Of a DNA stretch of 64,000 nucleotides, positions 21,901-34,421 are shown in pieces. Origin of the DNA: Lomentospora prolificans. Its lineage: Eukaryota > Ascomycota > Sordariomycetes > Microascales > Microascaceae. Position 1 is the stretch's first letter, and every line of letters begins with the position of its first letter. Location of the stretch: assembly GCA_029532625.1 (NCBI GenBank), contig JARFXM010000003.1:2046001-2110000 (forward strand). The letters run 5' to 3'. The position numbers and the translations under genes were made by a program. The notes below the pieces were generated by a model that saw only the letters and a program-made list of their open reading frames with translations, did not search any database and was not told the DNA's origin.

Positions 21901-24697
21901 TCTGTCTCCTACCTCTGCTATCTTGCCGTGGCTAACTGTTCTCAACCCTTCCAACCCTGATACCCACAAAGTGGATGATACGATGCTTTATAGTCGATGG
22001 CAGCATGTTTTCCCTCGAACATCCAAGATGAAGATGATGAAGTGGAAGGCCCTCTGCTGCCCGGCTGCTGTTCCCCTGACCACTGAGTATTTCCCTACAA
22101 AAGCTCAGTTCGATAAGGAGTATGAATGCAAGCCGTATAACATTGCGCAAAACGATGATGATGATATTGTTGAGGAGCCCAAAAGCCGCGAGGAATTTAT
22201 GAGAGAGTTGATTAGCTTGAGGTTCGCTCAGGGTTTCCAAGTGATTGTGGGCCCATCTGTCGCTCGAGCTTTTGGCCAGAGGCTTCTGAAGGTCGCCGAC
22301 ATATTCACTCGGAATCAGAAATTAGAAGATGGAGCCAGCATCTTCATGTCTGTGGGCAATACTATCCACCAACTATCATGCGTGAACGGCACGGAGGTGG
22401 AAGTCAACATCTACTCGCGAAAGCCGCCCGCGTCTCCGCTCTTTTTATCGACGTCGATGTCTATGTACAGGCCGGCTATTCGAACTATCCTTGATGCCGA
22501 ATACCGAACCCGCCAGCTCGACATCGCAACTCCCAGGCCGGAGCGAGACTGGAATTACATCGATTCGTATCTTGCGGGTCATACAGACGAGATGACGGAG
22601 AACTTGAGATTCTGGAGAGCGCGCTTCGTTCTCATTCCGGTGGAATTCCGGGCGTCATTGCTGCCAAGGATACACGAAGAAGACAGCCCAGAAGAGATTC
22701 GCCTGGAAGGCATCCGGCGCCTTGCCCAGTCCTGGCAGAAGCATCGGTATGTTGCGCCACACGAGCGTAGATTTCAATCTATGGCCCCGCGACGGAGGAG
22801 GGATCCAAACCCACTGGACATTGTGTTCAAAACAGAGGATCCGTCGGCCGTTATTGCGGCGGAGCTTGAGACCCTCCCCTTGATCGAGGGCTTGGAAGGA
22901 ATCCCGCGGAGAGGCCAGCTTCTATCTCAAAGAGAGCGCTTCCGCAGGTCCAGCCTCAACATTGCCGCTCTTGCGGAAGCCCTGCAGCAGCCAGTCGAGA
23001 ATGGTGGCGTGAGAATGCAAAATCGAAGATGGCATCTACGCATGCATTATAACTGTTTCATCGGGTCCGACATGACAACCTGGCTACTTGACAATTTTGA
23101 AGATCTTGAGAGCCGAGAAGAGGCGGAGGCTCTTGGCAAGATGCTTATGGTGTCGGACGAGGAGAGCTCCAGAAAGAAGGATAAAGAAAAGGAAGGTGAC
23201 AGAAAGGAAAAGAGTTCCGGTCTATTTGTACATGTCGAGAGGCGCCACGATTTCCGCGATGGCCAATACTTCTACCAGATCACTGAGGAGTTCGCCAAAG
23301 CACCTCCGGTCTCTTCTGGTTGGTTCAACACAAGAAGGCGGGACACCACTGTGCCATCAACCCCGGCTGTTGAATCCATTATGCGGGATTCGCCTAGAGT
23401 AGCGAGGACAGCCTCGATGCATGATGAATCTCCACCGACGTCGGCCAACTCGACTCCGATGGTCACTCCGGTAGCTGGTGGAAAGCAGAGGGACAAGCCT
23501 CGCGTGGTGCTGAGCAAGGTGATGAAGTACGATGTCGACCGCTACAAGCGTTCATACCGCCCTGAGAGGATAAACCTTCACTACGACCGCCTCCACAATC
23601 CCGATGCTTGCTACCACATTAGGATCGAATGGATGAACGTCACCGCTAAACTCATCGAGGATGCTGTAGAGACCTGGGCCAGAGAGGCTGCCGGATTCGG
23701 GCTACGCCTCGTCGAAGTTCCTATCAAGGAAGCCTGCACGATCATGAACATTAACCCATTCAAGAGGCCCTACCTCATCTCGCTCAGTAAGCCACCGCCA
23801 GTGCAGTATCCAGATATGTACCTGGATCCGCCATCTTTCTCCTCGCACGCCCAATCACACAACAAGTCGCACAAGTTCTTTTATCAAAAGGCGATCCTTC
23901 GCAAGTTCGACTTCGTGCTAGACTACGAGGCGGCGTCGAACTTCCCCACGGACGTGGAGGTGCGATACTCGTGGGGCAAGCCCGACTTCAAGTATACCCA
24001 GTACATTCACAGATCCGGCGTAGTGCTCGCCGAGATTACGGACGAGGGTCATTTCCTCCTCATGGGCAACAGCCTCTGCAACAATCGCGGCATCGTCAAC
24101 CGCGAGAAGGAGATGAAAGATTTGCGGTACAACGATACAGCCAACAACGGCGCCCCCGAGCGCCCGAGTAGGATGATGTCCATCGGAAGCTACATCCCCG
24201 AGCCCGTTGCGCCGCCAGGAAGCCCTCTCGCCAAGGGGTCCCACACCAACTCGCCCATGATCCGGCCCACCCCGGTAGGCGCGGACATGGGCGCTGGCGC
24301 CACCGCCTCGTCGGCCAAAGCCGTCGACCCCGAGACTATCAAGGATGAGCTGGACGCGTTCTGCCGCGACTCCTTCCGCCTCGAGGCCTTCTACAAGGAC
24401 CTTCTCGAAAAGGGTCCCCAGCCTATCCAGACTCCGGGTGTCCTCGCTCCGACCAACGCCACGTCCGCCTTGTTCGGCCCCAGCAGCGGGCTCGAGGTCG
24501 TCCCCGAGGCCAACATCCCCTCCCTCGGCTTGCCACCCGGCGTGCTGAGGGGCGATGCGAGGGAGGTGAGCCCCAATCGGACGCCCGGAGCCGGGCCGCC
24601 CCCGGTTTTGGGCCCGCCTGCCGGGTTGGGGGTTGCGGCGTTTAGGAGGAGGAGTGTGCAGGATGGGATTGGGCTCGGCGGAGCGAGGACGGGGTGA
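18922..24697 (+). CDS. iml1: Vacuolar membrane-associated protein Iml1 (DEPDC5), SEACIT/GATOR1 subunit
   Basis: Two exons, 18922-19467 and 19526-24697, encode 1905 residues, in the usual range for fungal Iml1. The intron 19468-19525 has donor GTATGT and acceptor ATTAG and falls between codons (VILAP|VDDSN). The N-terminal region includes [18 protein letters not shown] and [20 protein letters not shown], strongly diagnostic of Iml1/DEPDC5. A Ser/Pro-rich low-complexity region follows at about 500-760. A DEP domain is readable at about 1335-1440 ([20 protein letters not shown] to [14 protein letters not shown]). A conserved C-terminal domain contains [21 protein letters not shown]. Family role: with Npr2 and Npr3 it forms the GTPase-activating complex for Gtr1/RagA at the vacuole and represses TORC1 when amino acids are scarce. 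The gene converges on scc2. Confidence 0.96.
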
Positions 24698-25367
24698 GAG
24701 GTTTAGGCGCTGTAGGAGTATTGAACATGTAGTTGTAATGATGGGAAATGGCTGAAAGCTTTGAAACGGCGATTTCCATTGTCGGCCTTTGTCCGACGTT
24801 TCTACTTGACGGGTTTGCGAACAGATTTCGTGTTGGCGCAGAGATTTGTTCATATACAAGCAGCAAGTTATGGGCAAAGCAGTTATCGTGGTCTATTTAA
24901 ACCTCTCGATCTTCATGGTATTCGTCTAAAAATACAATAATAATAATATAGCAAGGCTGCCCAGTCGAATTGTCGAAATATCCCTTTTTTTTTCTTTTTT
25001 AAAAAGAACCATCTCCCACCCAATTCTCTTGTGATGTGGGAATAGCACGCAAAACATTGCCGTAGTCCCCTTCCATGATAAACACCAAGCAGCCCTTCCC
25101 CGCTTCCGCTTTCAGTTCGCCCGGTACGCCGAATATGTAAAAGCACGATATGCCGGCGGATAAAGCAAATATCTAAGCCTCATAGCCGATGAGTGAACAA
25201 AGTTGGTTGTGAGGGGAACCCCCCCCCCCCCCCCCCAAAAAAAAAAAAAAAACCATGGCACGAGTATTTCCCTAAGCTCCGAGATCCTTGAAGATCAGAC
25301 CCATCCCAACGAAAATGATTATAAGGAAAAAGAAAAAAGGAGAAAGAAGCAGGTCCGCCGCAGAAGT
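24698..25367. other. Convergent intergenic region between iml1 and scc2
   Basis: The 670 bp between two stop codons hold both 3' untranslated regions. They contain a T-rich run near 24985-25001 and the striking C/A homopolymer tract listed separately. No gene is supported. Confidence 0.5.
25219..25252. repeat. Homopolymer tract of 18 C followed by 16 A
   Basis: A run of 18 C at 25219-25236 passes directly into 16 A at 25237-25252. It lies in the iml1-scc2 tail-to-tail spacer. Exact lengths in such tracts are prone to sequencing or assembly error. Confidence 0.85.
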
Positions 25368-28300
25368 CTAGAACCAGTCTGGTTCAGCATCTCCATCCGC
25401 GTCAGCATCCATGCTCTGCTTGCGAGGTCGTCCGCGAGCCCGTGGTCTTGACGTCGACCGAGCGCGCTTCTTCCTACCGCCCGGAGTTCCGGTTCCCTTT
25501 CGTTTCCGACCTCTTTCAGGAGCTATGCCATCGTCTTCATCACCACTAGGTGTACCAGCCATGTCGCCGTCCATCTCCTCGTCTTCTTCGGCAACCTTGA
25601 ACTCGTGGTCGACATTGAGCAGATCGACGAATGCGCGGCATTTTCGAAACATGGCCTCTTGTGAGTCAAGGCCTGCCATGTGGGACGTGACTTCTTCCCA
25701 AAATTTGTCGCCTGTGATACCTTGGACTTTGACCGGAGATTTGGACATGTCCTTCGCAGCCGCCTTCGCCTTGGGATCGCGTCGCTGGGTTCCCAAGCCG
25801 TAGAGACGGCGGAGATAGGTACGCGCTTCCCACATGGAGAGCAGAATAACCGCACCGGCCGCCAGCTGACGAAACCTCTTCTGGTCAATATTAAGCTTAG
25901 GTGGAGTCGGTTGCATTAGCATGCCATCAGCTTGACCATCTGGGCCAGAAGGCGGCGGCGCAGGAGCGGAATCCACATCCATGCGAACGTTGAACACTTC
26001 CGTTTCTATGATATGCGCGATCGCGGCACCGGTTCCCGAGACAATCTTTTCCATCGATGCCACAGTCGTCAAGACCTCGCCAATCGTCACGTATTCAAAG
26101 AATGCGAGGTTTTCGATGATGAATCTACTGAAAGCAACGTGATAGGGCGGGGCCTGCCGAATATCCAGCTTTGTGAAGTCGAAATCGATTTGCTGGCATA
26201 ACCTTTCCAAGAATTTTTGACGATTTTTCGACTTGCTAATCTTGAGGATTTCCATGAGCAAGTGAAGCTTAGCTTGGAAAGGGTTTGCAGTAGCACCGCG
26301 AGTATCCTTCGCGATGTCCCGCTGATAGGCAAACGCGGACTGGACAGCCTTGGCGTATTCCCTCTCAAGGACAGTCTCGTGCTTCTCGTGCAGGGCCTTG
26401 TATTCTTGATATGCAATTTCCGCGATTTTAGGATATGATGATGTTTGCAGAGTGATGAGTGTGACACCAGTCTCCTTGGGATGGACAAGACCCTGGCGAT
26501 TAATGCTGCCCAGTACCTCAATCGCAAGGAAAGCGTGGTCATCCTGAGACGTAAGTGAGATTCGGGTCAGTTCCTTCAGGAACCGTTGCGTAGTTGCACT
26601 GGCGACGTCATCGTAGTTAGTCCCACCCATAACGGTCAGCTCACGCTTCTTCTCGCCTTCTCCATTCCCGCTTGCTGCAGCCGAGGCGGCTTCCGACCTC
26701 TTCTCCTCATTAAAAAGGAATTCCTTGAATGAAGAGAGTATCATGTCCTCCAACGCAGGTATCTTCTCATCAAACACCTGTTGGAAAGTCGTATAGACGT
26801 TTGGCGACACATACGTACGCGGCCAAGACTGGCAGACCAAGCCAACAGCATCAAGAGCTGCTTTCCTGGCGTCCTCCGGGCGGTCGGGGGCCGCGAAAGG
26901 GAGAAGACAGTCGACCATCAGACTGGGTACTGTCTTGCCTTTCCACTTGGGAAACTTCTCCTTGAACAAATCCATCTGGCTGTCAAGATCGCAGTGCTTG
27001 CCAATCATGCCGACAATCACCGAGTAACGCTGGAAGACTTTGATATTTTGCGCATTCAAAGGCACCTGGCGAAGCTTTTGGATGCCCACCAGACTCGACA
27101 GGGCAAGCCGGGCTAGCGGAGTGATGGCATTGAGTATTCCGCAAACGATCCACACGCAAGCCACCACATCGTCAAGGAGCACCTTGCTTATCTTAGCAAT
27201 GCTTCCTAGCAGTTGTGTTCGGACCTCCATGAAGAATTGCGTGTGTACAGCCGAGAGCTGCGGTAGAACACGCCGATATATAACGACAGTGGCGCGGAAG
27301 ACATGCAGATCCTCCACCGTGGTGAAATTCGAGAGATGCGGCTTTAGAAGCTTGATCTGCTCAAAAGTGAATAACTTGGGTTCGGCTTTTGCGAAAGTCA
27401 TCAGAACCTGAAGAGCATCTCGGCCAGAAGGAATGGAGGGGTCATCAGAGTCGAGTGTATTGATAAGTTCGAACATAGTGGCCACGAGCTTGGTGCATAC
27501 CGCGAGCGGCCCTTCCGCAAGTTTAGTATGGGGACCGAGGATGGACTGCAGAACCTTGTCAAGAACGGCGGCTGCGTGTCCCATTTTACTAACTTGGACC
27601 ATGAGGCTCACATGATCGGTTAACGATGCTTGGAAGGCCGGGGTATCCTCCGCGTTGTTGTAGAAGGGTGCAAACCAAATTTCTTCGATCATTTGGCGAG
27701 CGAGATCCCTCACGCCCTCGTCTGGATCCTGAACTCGAAGTAGCAAGCCGCTCGCAATCGCAACCCTAATAGACCTATTCTTATTTCGAAGATAAATGTC
27801 GCGCGCAAGTTTCATAGCCCTCTTACGAGCACCAATACCGGCATCCATGAACCGGTCGACAACCCGGGGGGTAAGCTGCTCCTCGAGGTGGGGTCGCATC
27901 GACATGCATTTTCCAATCAAACCTAACGCCGAGTCTCGGACTTGCGGAGAAGAGTCGCTTGAGCATTGGAGAATAAGCTGGATAACAATAGAGTCACCAT
28001 CTAAAATGGCGGGATCAGTTTCCAAGACCTGGTTGACGCTCTTCAAACTCTTGCTTCGAACAGTCGCCTGATCACTTGCCATAGCGCCAAGAACGATGTT
28101 CAAGATGATGTTGAACGATTCGCAAAGCTGAGACCGGAGTAGGACGACGGCGTATGCAAGCTTGGTGTGGGTTGGAGACACCGTCTTGAAGGTATACTCG
28201 TTCGACATCCACCGTCGGTCATCGAGCATCATACGAAGTCTGTAAGCGAGGCGGCCAAATTCCATATCCCGCTCCTGTTCCTCACCTTCCAGAGACTCAA

Positions 28301-31180
28301 AACCGGTGCAAATTTTATTCGCCCAGTCCGACATAACTAATGATATGGCGCCCCTGAGGTGAGGATCATTGGAGCACCTCTCCTCTAGGTGCTCGAGCGT
28401 TACGCGATAAGGCCCGGACCAGGAGACGGCGTACTCGGTCCGGGCTCGCTGCTCCAGAGCGGATATTGCCAGCCCTGCGAGGAAGCGGCCGAGTTCATCC
28501 GAATCCCCGGAATCCAGGGTACTGGCGGCCTTGCGAACGGTGGACCGTAGCCTAGAGATCGCAGCACCCATAGTGCCGAGAACATCTAAAGCCATGTTTT
28601 TGGCCGGGGCAGCTGTCTTTTCCCCCTCTGAGAGCTGGACCATTCGAATCATCATGAACCGGAGCAATAACTCCGCAGCCGGCCAGTCTGGCGAATCTAG
28701 GCAGGTCGTGAAGTCTTCCACGAAAAGGTCGAGCAAGTTTCGATAAGGTGTGTCGCCCGACTTCGTTGACTTTAGTGCACGGTTGATGATGAAGCCGACC
28801 ACATAGCTTGCGTTTCGCTTCGTAGTCTCAACCAAAGGTGTCACCGTATCTCCAAGTTCCTTGATCGCGATGTTGAACTGTTCACACCCGTCTTCTTCAG
28901 TCTTGACCATGTACATGATACGGCCGCCCGACCCCGACTCCTGAGACTGTTCATTGTCCGCACCCTCATTGTCCGAGTCTTGTAGAACATTTTTCTTTCG
29001 TTCCTTCCCTTCATCTACCTTACCAGCGCTGACCTGTACCAATCTCATAATCAAGGCGGAAACCGGCTGGATGCTGCCTCCATCAGCAAGCTTAAAGTGC
29101 CGAGCACTCTGCTTTCCGATGGGGAGCTTCTCAAGGGACGTTAGGATTTCGTCGAAAATGCCCTGTCGCTGACCGGGGTTCATCAGGAAGATCTGACACA
29201 GCATATCCATAGCCACTAGACGAAGGCCATCGAATCTCTGTACGCCAATGACTGAGTCCTTTTCGTAGTGAGCGTTTTCAACGAAGAGTAGTTGTGTAGC
29301 CAAAAATTCCAATGTGTTGATGACCGATTCCGAGAGCTCGATACTAGTAACCAGCGTTGCCAGCAGAGCGAACAGCCGCTGACCGTTAGTGAAGATAGGC
29401 GCGAGTGCTTTTTTATGGGGCATGAGCAACTTGAACAGGACTCCAGGAGGACCGGAGTTACGAAGCTCAACTATTGGGACAACGATGCCATCCATTACAC
29501 GCTTGAATAAATCAAGGCATTGTTGAATAGTTTCCTCCGAATAGAGCCGCTTGTCTTCTCTTTCCCCAGACATGATACGAAGCGCAGTCCGAGCCGCCTT
29601 GAGAGCGGTTTCGATCTCGGGAATGCGATAGATCCATTGGGCGATTTCCGGCTCGCCCCAAGTGTCGTCGATTTTGAGCTCCAAATTTCCCGTATCTTTG
29701 ATACTACCCTCACAGAGTTTCTGGTACCTAACAAGATCCTCTATCGGCATTTGGTCGTAGACACCTAGGCTGATGACCTTCTGAATTGCAGACTGCACTT
29801 TCTGATGCATCGGCGCGGTCAGAGTAGGCTCATTCGACTCATTGAGAACTACGAGATGGCCGACACCAGTATCGCCAGAAAGAGCCTGGCCCACAGCGCT
29901 GAACACCTCATACGTGATCTTCATAAGGTCCTGCAAGGCAGCATCTCCCCGCTGCCGCTGATCAAGACTAGTTCCGAGAAGTCCGTCCCCGTCTAGCAGC
30001 TCATCCCTCTTTCGCTTCTTGGCAGACAACTGGGTCGGCGCGTCCGGAGAATCGGGAACGTCTACGTATTCGTCCTTGTTGAGAATACTAGTGCTGAGTT
30101 CTACGGTGATTTTAGGTTTGTCGGACGGCTTCGGAGTGGAGTCGGCCATAGGTGAAGGCACGGAGGCAGGCTGGGAGGCAGGCACGGGGGCAGGCACCGG
30201 GGTAACGGTAGGCATAGGTGGGGGTTTGATCGGTGTGATAGTAGGAGGTGGAAGGATCTGGAGATCAGAAGGGTTAATTGTCGCAGTATCCGGGACATGA
30301 GCGACGGGTTGCTCCTGCTGTGTTTGTGATGGCTGCAGGGCCGCCTGAAGCTTGGCAGGGTCAATAGACATGGGCTGCTCAGATTGAGAAGGAGCGCCCG
30401 CATCATCGAACTCGATATAATCATTGATGTTGATCGGCTTCTTAAGCGGAATGGCAACTTCAATCTTGGCCCTATTTTGCGCGACCGATTGGGTATTCGT
30501 AGTTTTGCTCGGGGTGATAGTGGGTGTCTCCACCTTGATCGTAGACGAGCTCTTCCTGCTTGAGGACTGGGGTCGACCGTTCATTTTCGAGGACCCTGTC
30601 GCGTCTTGCCCGGCATATGTAAAGTTTTTCGATACGCGGTCGAAGAGGGTTTTAGCCAGCGGCGAGAGACCTTCGGCGGGATTGCGCTCTGCACCCATGG
30701 CACCCGTAACCCGCGGTATCAGCTTGAACTTGCTAGTTGGCCATTAGCAACCTGAGATATTCCGTTGCAACCTCGACAGCAACTTACTAAGCTGTGCGTT
30801 CCTTCGGTTTTATTTCCTGCAAGAGGATGTCGGCAACTTGCTTGATGTGCTTTCGGTTGGGCGTTTGCGCATCGCCGCTTCGGTTAACTGTATCGAATTC
30901 ATCGCGAGTGAAGAGGTCGGTCAGTCCAGCGCCGAGGGAGCCAGATCCAATTATCGGGTCGGGGATGAGATCTACAAAAGTTAGCAATAGATATATCGGC
31001 AAGAATTTATACTTGCGACAAGCAAGTAGACGGACCTGGCGTGAAGGGTAATATGGAGGTTTGCGGAGAATACGGCAGCGCCTCCTGCAGAGTGAAGGGT
31101 CGCGTCACATGATTCCGAGAGTCATGACTTTCCCCATCGTTGGAGAGGCCGTTCTGCTGCCCAGAGTAGGCGTTTGCCAT
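25368..31180 (-). CDS. scc2: Cohesin loader Scc2/Mis4/NIPBL
   Basis: Three exons, 31180-31036, 30971-30788 and 30732-25368, encode 1897 residues. Intron 1 (31035-30972) splits D48 before LIPDP. Intron 2 (30787-30733, 55 nt) has donor GTAAGT, acceptor CTAG and branch CTAAT; it skips an in-frame TAG and yields ERTAYKFKLIPR. A start at the later ATG at 30698 would lose the conserved N terminus (LIPDPIIGSGSLGAGLTDLF). A disordered Pro/Ser-rich region at about 150-300 is followed by a long alpha-helical HEAT-repeat body, including SPQVRDSALGLIGKCMSMRP. The basic C-terminal tail (GRKRKGTGTPGGRKKRARS and RARGRPRKQ) resembles AT-hook or nuclear-localisation sequence. Family role: with Scc4 it loads cohesin onto chromosomes and stimulates its ATPase. 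Confidence 0.93.
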
Positions 31181-31713
31181 CTTTAGAAGACTGGCTCACG
31201 CCTTCGAACGGTCTCGGAAGGTTTCGAGAGGATGGATCCGGCGGATCGAGACGCTTAGCACATCGGAAGGTACTTAGGATCGCAGCTCAAGATCATGGTA
31301 GGTTTGATGATAGGCTCGGGTAAGGAGCAGACGCTAGCGAGTTCGTAAATAGGGCTATCGGCTTCGGATGAGGGAATAGATGCGTTTGTTTGCGGGAGGG
31401 TCGTTGGGAGCTTGAAGAGATGCAGTTCCATCGACAGCCCTGTAGCCAGTATGGTCGGGACAAGTGGGACTGTGCGTTTGGTAGCCAACGCCTTGCCGTG
31501 CTGGTGCAACACGGTCGTGACAACCTATCAGTTTAACCGTAGTTCTTCCGTTATCAATTCTTCCCACCCTCCAATTTTTTTCCCTCCACCAGATTCTCAA
31601 AGGGATACATCAGATGCAGTGGGTAAGCCCATTACCTTCATTCAAAAGACTGAAATCCTCCCCGTTCCGCCCGTAGCCGCTTCTGTCCTATCAAGGGTCC
31701 AAATTCTTCTACG
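31181..31713. promoter_or_regulatory. Divergent upstream region of scc2 and rpa12
   Basis: This 533-bp stretch separates divergent start codons. Open frames in it read through without recognisable protein content. Pyrimidine-rich runs lie before the rpa12 start. No individual sites were assigned. Confidence 0.5.
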
Positions 31714-32219
31714 ATGTCCGCAATTGGAGGTATCGTTTTTTGCATGGGCTGCGGCAACCTCCTCCCCGAGTCCAGAGGAAGCAAGAAGAACATCTTAAAA
31801 TGCGAATGCTGCGGACTTGAGTCGAAGGGTAAGTCAGGATGCTGCCTCAACCTTCCCAGGGTCCTAGAAGAGAGAGTCTAATATAAACTTGGCGGAAGAT
31901 ATCGCGCAAATCAAGACGGTATCCTCGACGGCCCCGAGCGACTTCCCTTCCGTTCTACGACAAAAGCTACACACAACGATCCAGGAGGTAGAGAGACACG
32001 AAATCGACACCATGGCAAAGACGGAAGAGAGATGCCCGAAGTGCGGCAATTACGAGGTTCGATTCACGACTCTTCAGCTTCGAAGTGCGGACGAAGGAAG
32101 CACAGTTCTCTTCTTCTGCGACTGTGGACACAAGTATGCCTTTTCATTTTGTGGGAAAGATCAAGTAACTTTGTTTCAAGAGGCTAACATAAATTCATAG
32201 ATGGAACCAAGACAACTAA
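31714..32219 (+). CDS. rpa12: RNA polymerase I subunit Rpa12
   Basis: Three exons, 31714-31828, 31899-32133 and 32201-32219, encode 122 residues, close to yeast Rpa12 (125). Junctions are GTAAGT...GGAAG and GTATGC...CATAG; the last exon encodes only the end of KWNQDN. The N-terminal zinc ribbon has C10, C13, C30 and C33. The C-terminal TFIIS-like ribbon has C84, C87 and the acidic hairpin QLRSADEGST (D103-E104), which reaches the active site in this family. Family role: RNA cleavage, proofreading and termination by polymerase I in the nucleolus. Oddity: the last cysteine pair reads C112-D-C114, one residue shorter than the usual CxxC. The gene is tail to tail with lia1, 64 bp apart. Confidence 0.92.
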
Positions 32220-32283
32220 GCCTCCAGTCTTCGGTCCGAGTACATCATTCCTTCGTACAAATAACCACCAACCCCTACGCATC

Positions 32284-33382
32284 CTATGCCGAAGCCTGCG
32301 CCGTCTCAGGTATCAAAGCGTACTCAACAGTGTTGCTCCTTTCATACTCCGCCATGTCCAATGCAACGATGACACTCTCGCGAACGACCTTCTCCGCATC
32401 GTTGAGGAACTTTCTCAGGGTATCCTCAACACCTTCCTCGTCACCTAGGCTGCCAAGGGCCTCGGCCGCCTCATGGCGAACCATACTGGCTTCGTTGGTA
32501 TCACTCAGCGCGGCTGTGAGCGCAGGGATCGATGCAGGGTGCGAAAGTTGACCAAAAACAAAGGCAATCTCGTGCCTGAAAAGCTCGGAAGTATCCTTAA
32601 AACCCTCAGCGAGGGCCAGGACGGCAGGGACGGCAGTAGGGAGATCGGGAGGAGAGGCTAGATCCCTGAGGGCGAACATGGCACGATATCGGAGAAATAG
32701 GGGTTTTGAAGTATCCATGAGGGTCTTTCCAAGCTGCTCGACAGACTCTTCGGTTTCGGGCATAGGCGGGGCGGGATCGACAGAAGCAAAGTCGCTGCAG
32801 GGTAAATGGCACTCGGTCAGCTATGTCAAAAAGAAAGACTGGGGTGCGACGAGGATTATAGAATTTTGATAGAATAACAAATAGAACAGCGATGTCAAAA
32901 CGATCGTGTACTCACCTCTGCTTCAGCTTCTCGGCCTTGCGCTGGGCCGAGTTCTCCCACTCGATCCTGTCAATGGCAATCTCGCAAGTCTCTTTGACAG
33001 CTACAGATTCGCCCTCGCGATCCCTGAATTGCCGGAGAAGATCAAGACTCTCCTGATCGCCCAAAGCGCCAAGCGCCTCAGCGGCCTCATGACGGACCAT
33101 GGGGTCCTCCTCGAGATTCTCGAGCGTCTTGCGGAGGCTTATCGCGGCTGCAAGGTTGCCAGTCTGTCCAAGGCAGTAGGCTAACTCGTGTTTAAGAAGG
33201 GCAGAGGGGGATTTGAGGGCCGCAGCGATAGCGTCGATGGCCTCGAGGTTCTTGGGTTCTTCGGAATGCTTCGCCAGGTGCTTGAGAGAGAAGAGGGCAC
33301 GGAATCGAACAGGGAGGTGGGTGTCTTCGGAGCAGAGAGACTCGCGCAGGCTCGCAACGGTGACGTCCGCGGAGGGCGACAT
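32284..33382 (-). CDS. lia1: Deoxyhypusine hydroxylase (DOHH/Lia1)
   Basis: Two exons, 33382-32916 and 32794-32284, encode 325 residues, the same length as yeast Lia1. The intron 32915-32795 has donor GTGAGT and acceptor CTGCAG; the split codon AG|C gives serine 156. The ATG at 33382 has a near-ideal context (GCCACCATG); an upstream in-frame TTG is ignored. The protein is two mirrored sets of HEAT-like repeats with the four diagnostic His-Glu pairs H65-E66, H98-E99, H230-E231 and H263-E264, which hold the di-iron centre. Family role: it hydroxylates deoxyhypusine in eIF5A, the last step of hypusine formation. All metal ligands are present. Its 5' flank is the region invaded by the retrotransposon. 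Confidence 0.97.
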
Positions 33383-34421
33383 GGTGGCGGTGATTTTGAT
33401 CAAACACGGTAAAGGTTTAACTGGATTAATTGTGCGTTCGCCGCTATTATTGTGATGATGGATCGGGGCATTGGTACTTCAAGGACTGCGATGGAGGGGA
33501 AGGAATTTTTTATGGTGGGGTAATTCTTATCAATCTATCGGGCAATTTGGCCCCAGTGGAGAGTCAGTGGCCAACGAGCCAGATCCTGAACCACACGACG
33601 AGGATGTTCCACAAAGGGGTCTTTTGCCAAGTTCTAAGGTTAGCAAACGAACGAGAGAAAAGGAAACAATCCATCCGCTTAACTGCAGTGCCAAAATCTG
33701 ACTCGATGTGGAATCTGATACTTTGCCGCCAAAGTCCCCGATGTCGGCGGGGTTGGCAGGACTATTTTCATCCATGGGTTATTGAGAGCAATCAATGTCT
33801 TTAGCTACAAATCATACGTATAAGGAGAGGTAAATCCAATCTATATTTCTCAAGGTATCCCACTAGAGGTCTGAGTTCGTCCCATCACTTGCATCTCCAA
33901 TTGGTGTATAGATGGCACTTGAAAGCCCCCAGCCAAGCACACATATCAGCGGTCTCGAGATGGGTAATTTTAAAGCAAGTGACATTCTTCTAAGATGTTA
34001 GAAGTCTCATTTATTGATTAATCTAGCCATTCAAAAGTAAGAGGCTCCTACTTTGGGCGCTGCTATTTCCGATACTGTGTCTGAAAGAAGGCTATTCAAT
34101 ACGTGTAACATCATGGGCCACGGTGAACTACATTTGGGGAAACCATAGACTAATTAGGAAGGAAAACAGCTCTAAAGCATACGCATCCATTCTTCTGACG
34201 AAGAAAATACAGGCTCGGGTACTCCTCAAACGCTCCACTGTCGCTGCGCAGCTCAATAGTCCGGTCACTAGCTCGCATCACTTCGCCTGGGAGATACCAC
34301 GGCTGTACATGTAAACAGTGTCATGGATACTAGGAGACTAAGATGCACATATGCAAGACATGCGGGATCAATTACTTAAGCGACCGTGCCTTAGCAGCAA
34401 CTGATCGCCTCGCCTTGCATT
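33383..34421. promoter_or_regulatory. Upstream region of lia1, up to the transposon edge
   Basis: About 1 kb of unmutated, normal-composition DNA. Before the insertion it was joined to 45505-45693, making a roughly 1.2-kb divergent promoter for lia1 and nbp35. The last five bases, GCATT at 34417-34421, are the left copy of the target-site duplication. No gene was found. Confidence 0.6.
34417..34421 (+). repeat. Target-site duplication, left copy (GCATT)
   Basis: GCATT directly precedes the left LTR and is identical to 45500-45504 directly after the right LTR. Five base pairs is the usual duplication length for copia integrase. Confidence 0.9.

Noticed and set aside
23918..24877. 319-codon minus-strand frame opposite the iml1 C terminus
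   Set aside because: Shadow of the GC-rich iml1 3' coding region; no domain and runs over the stop region.
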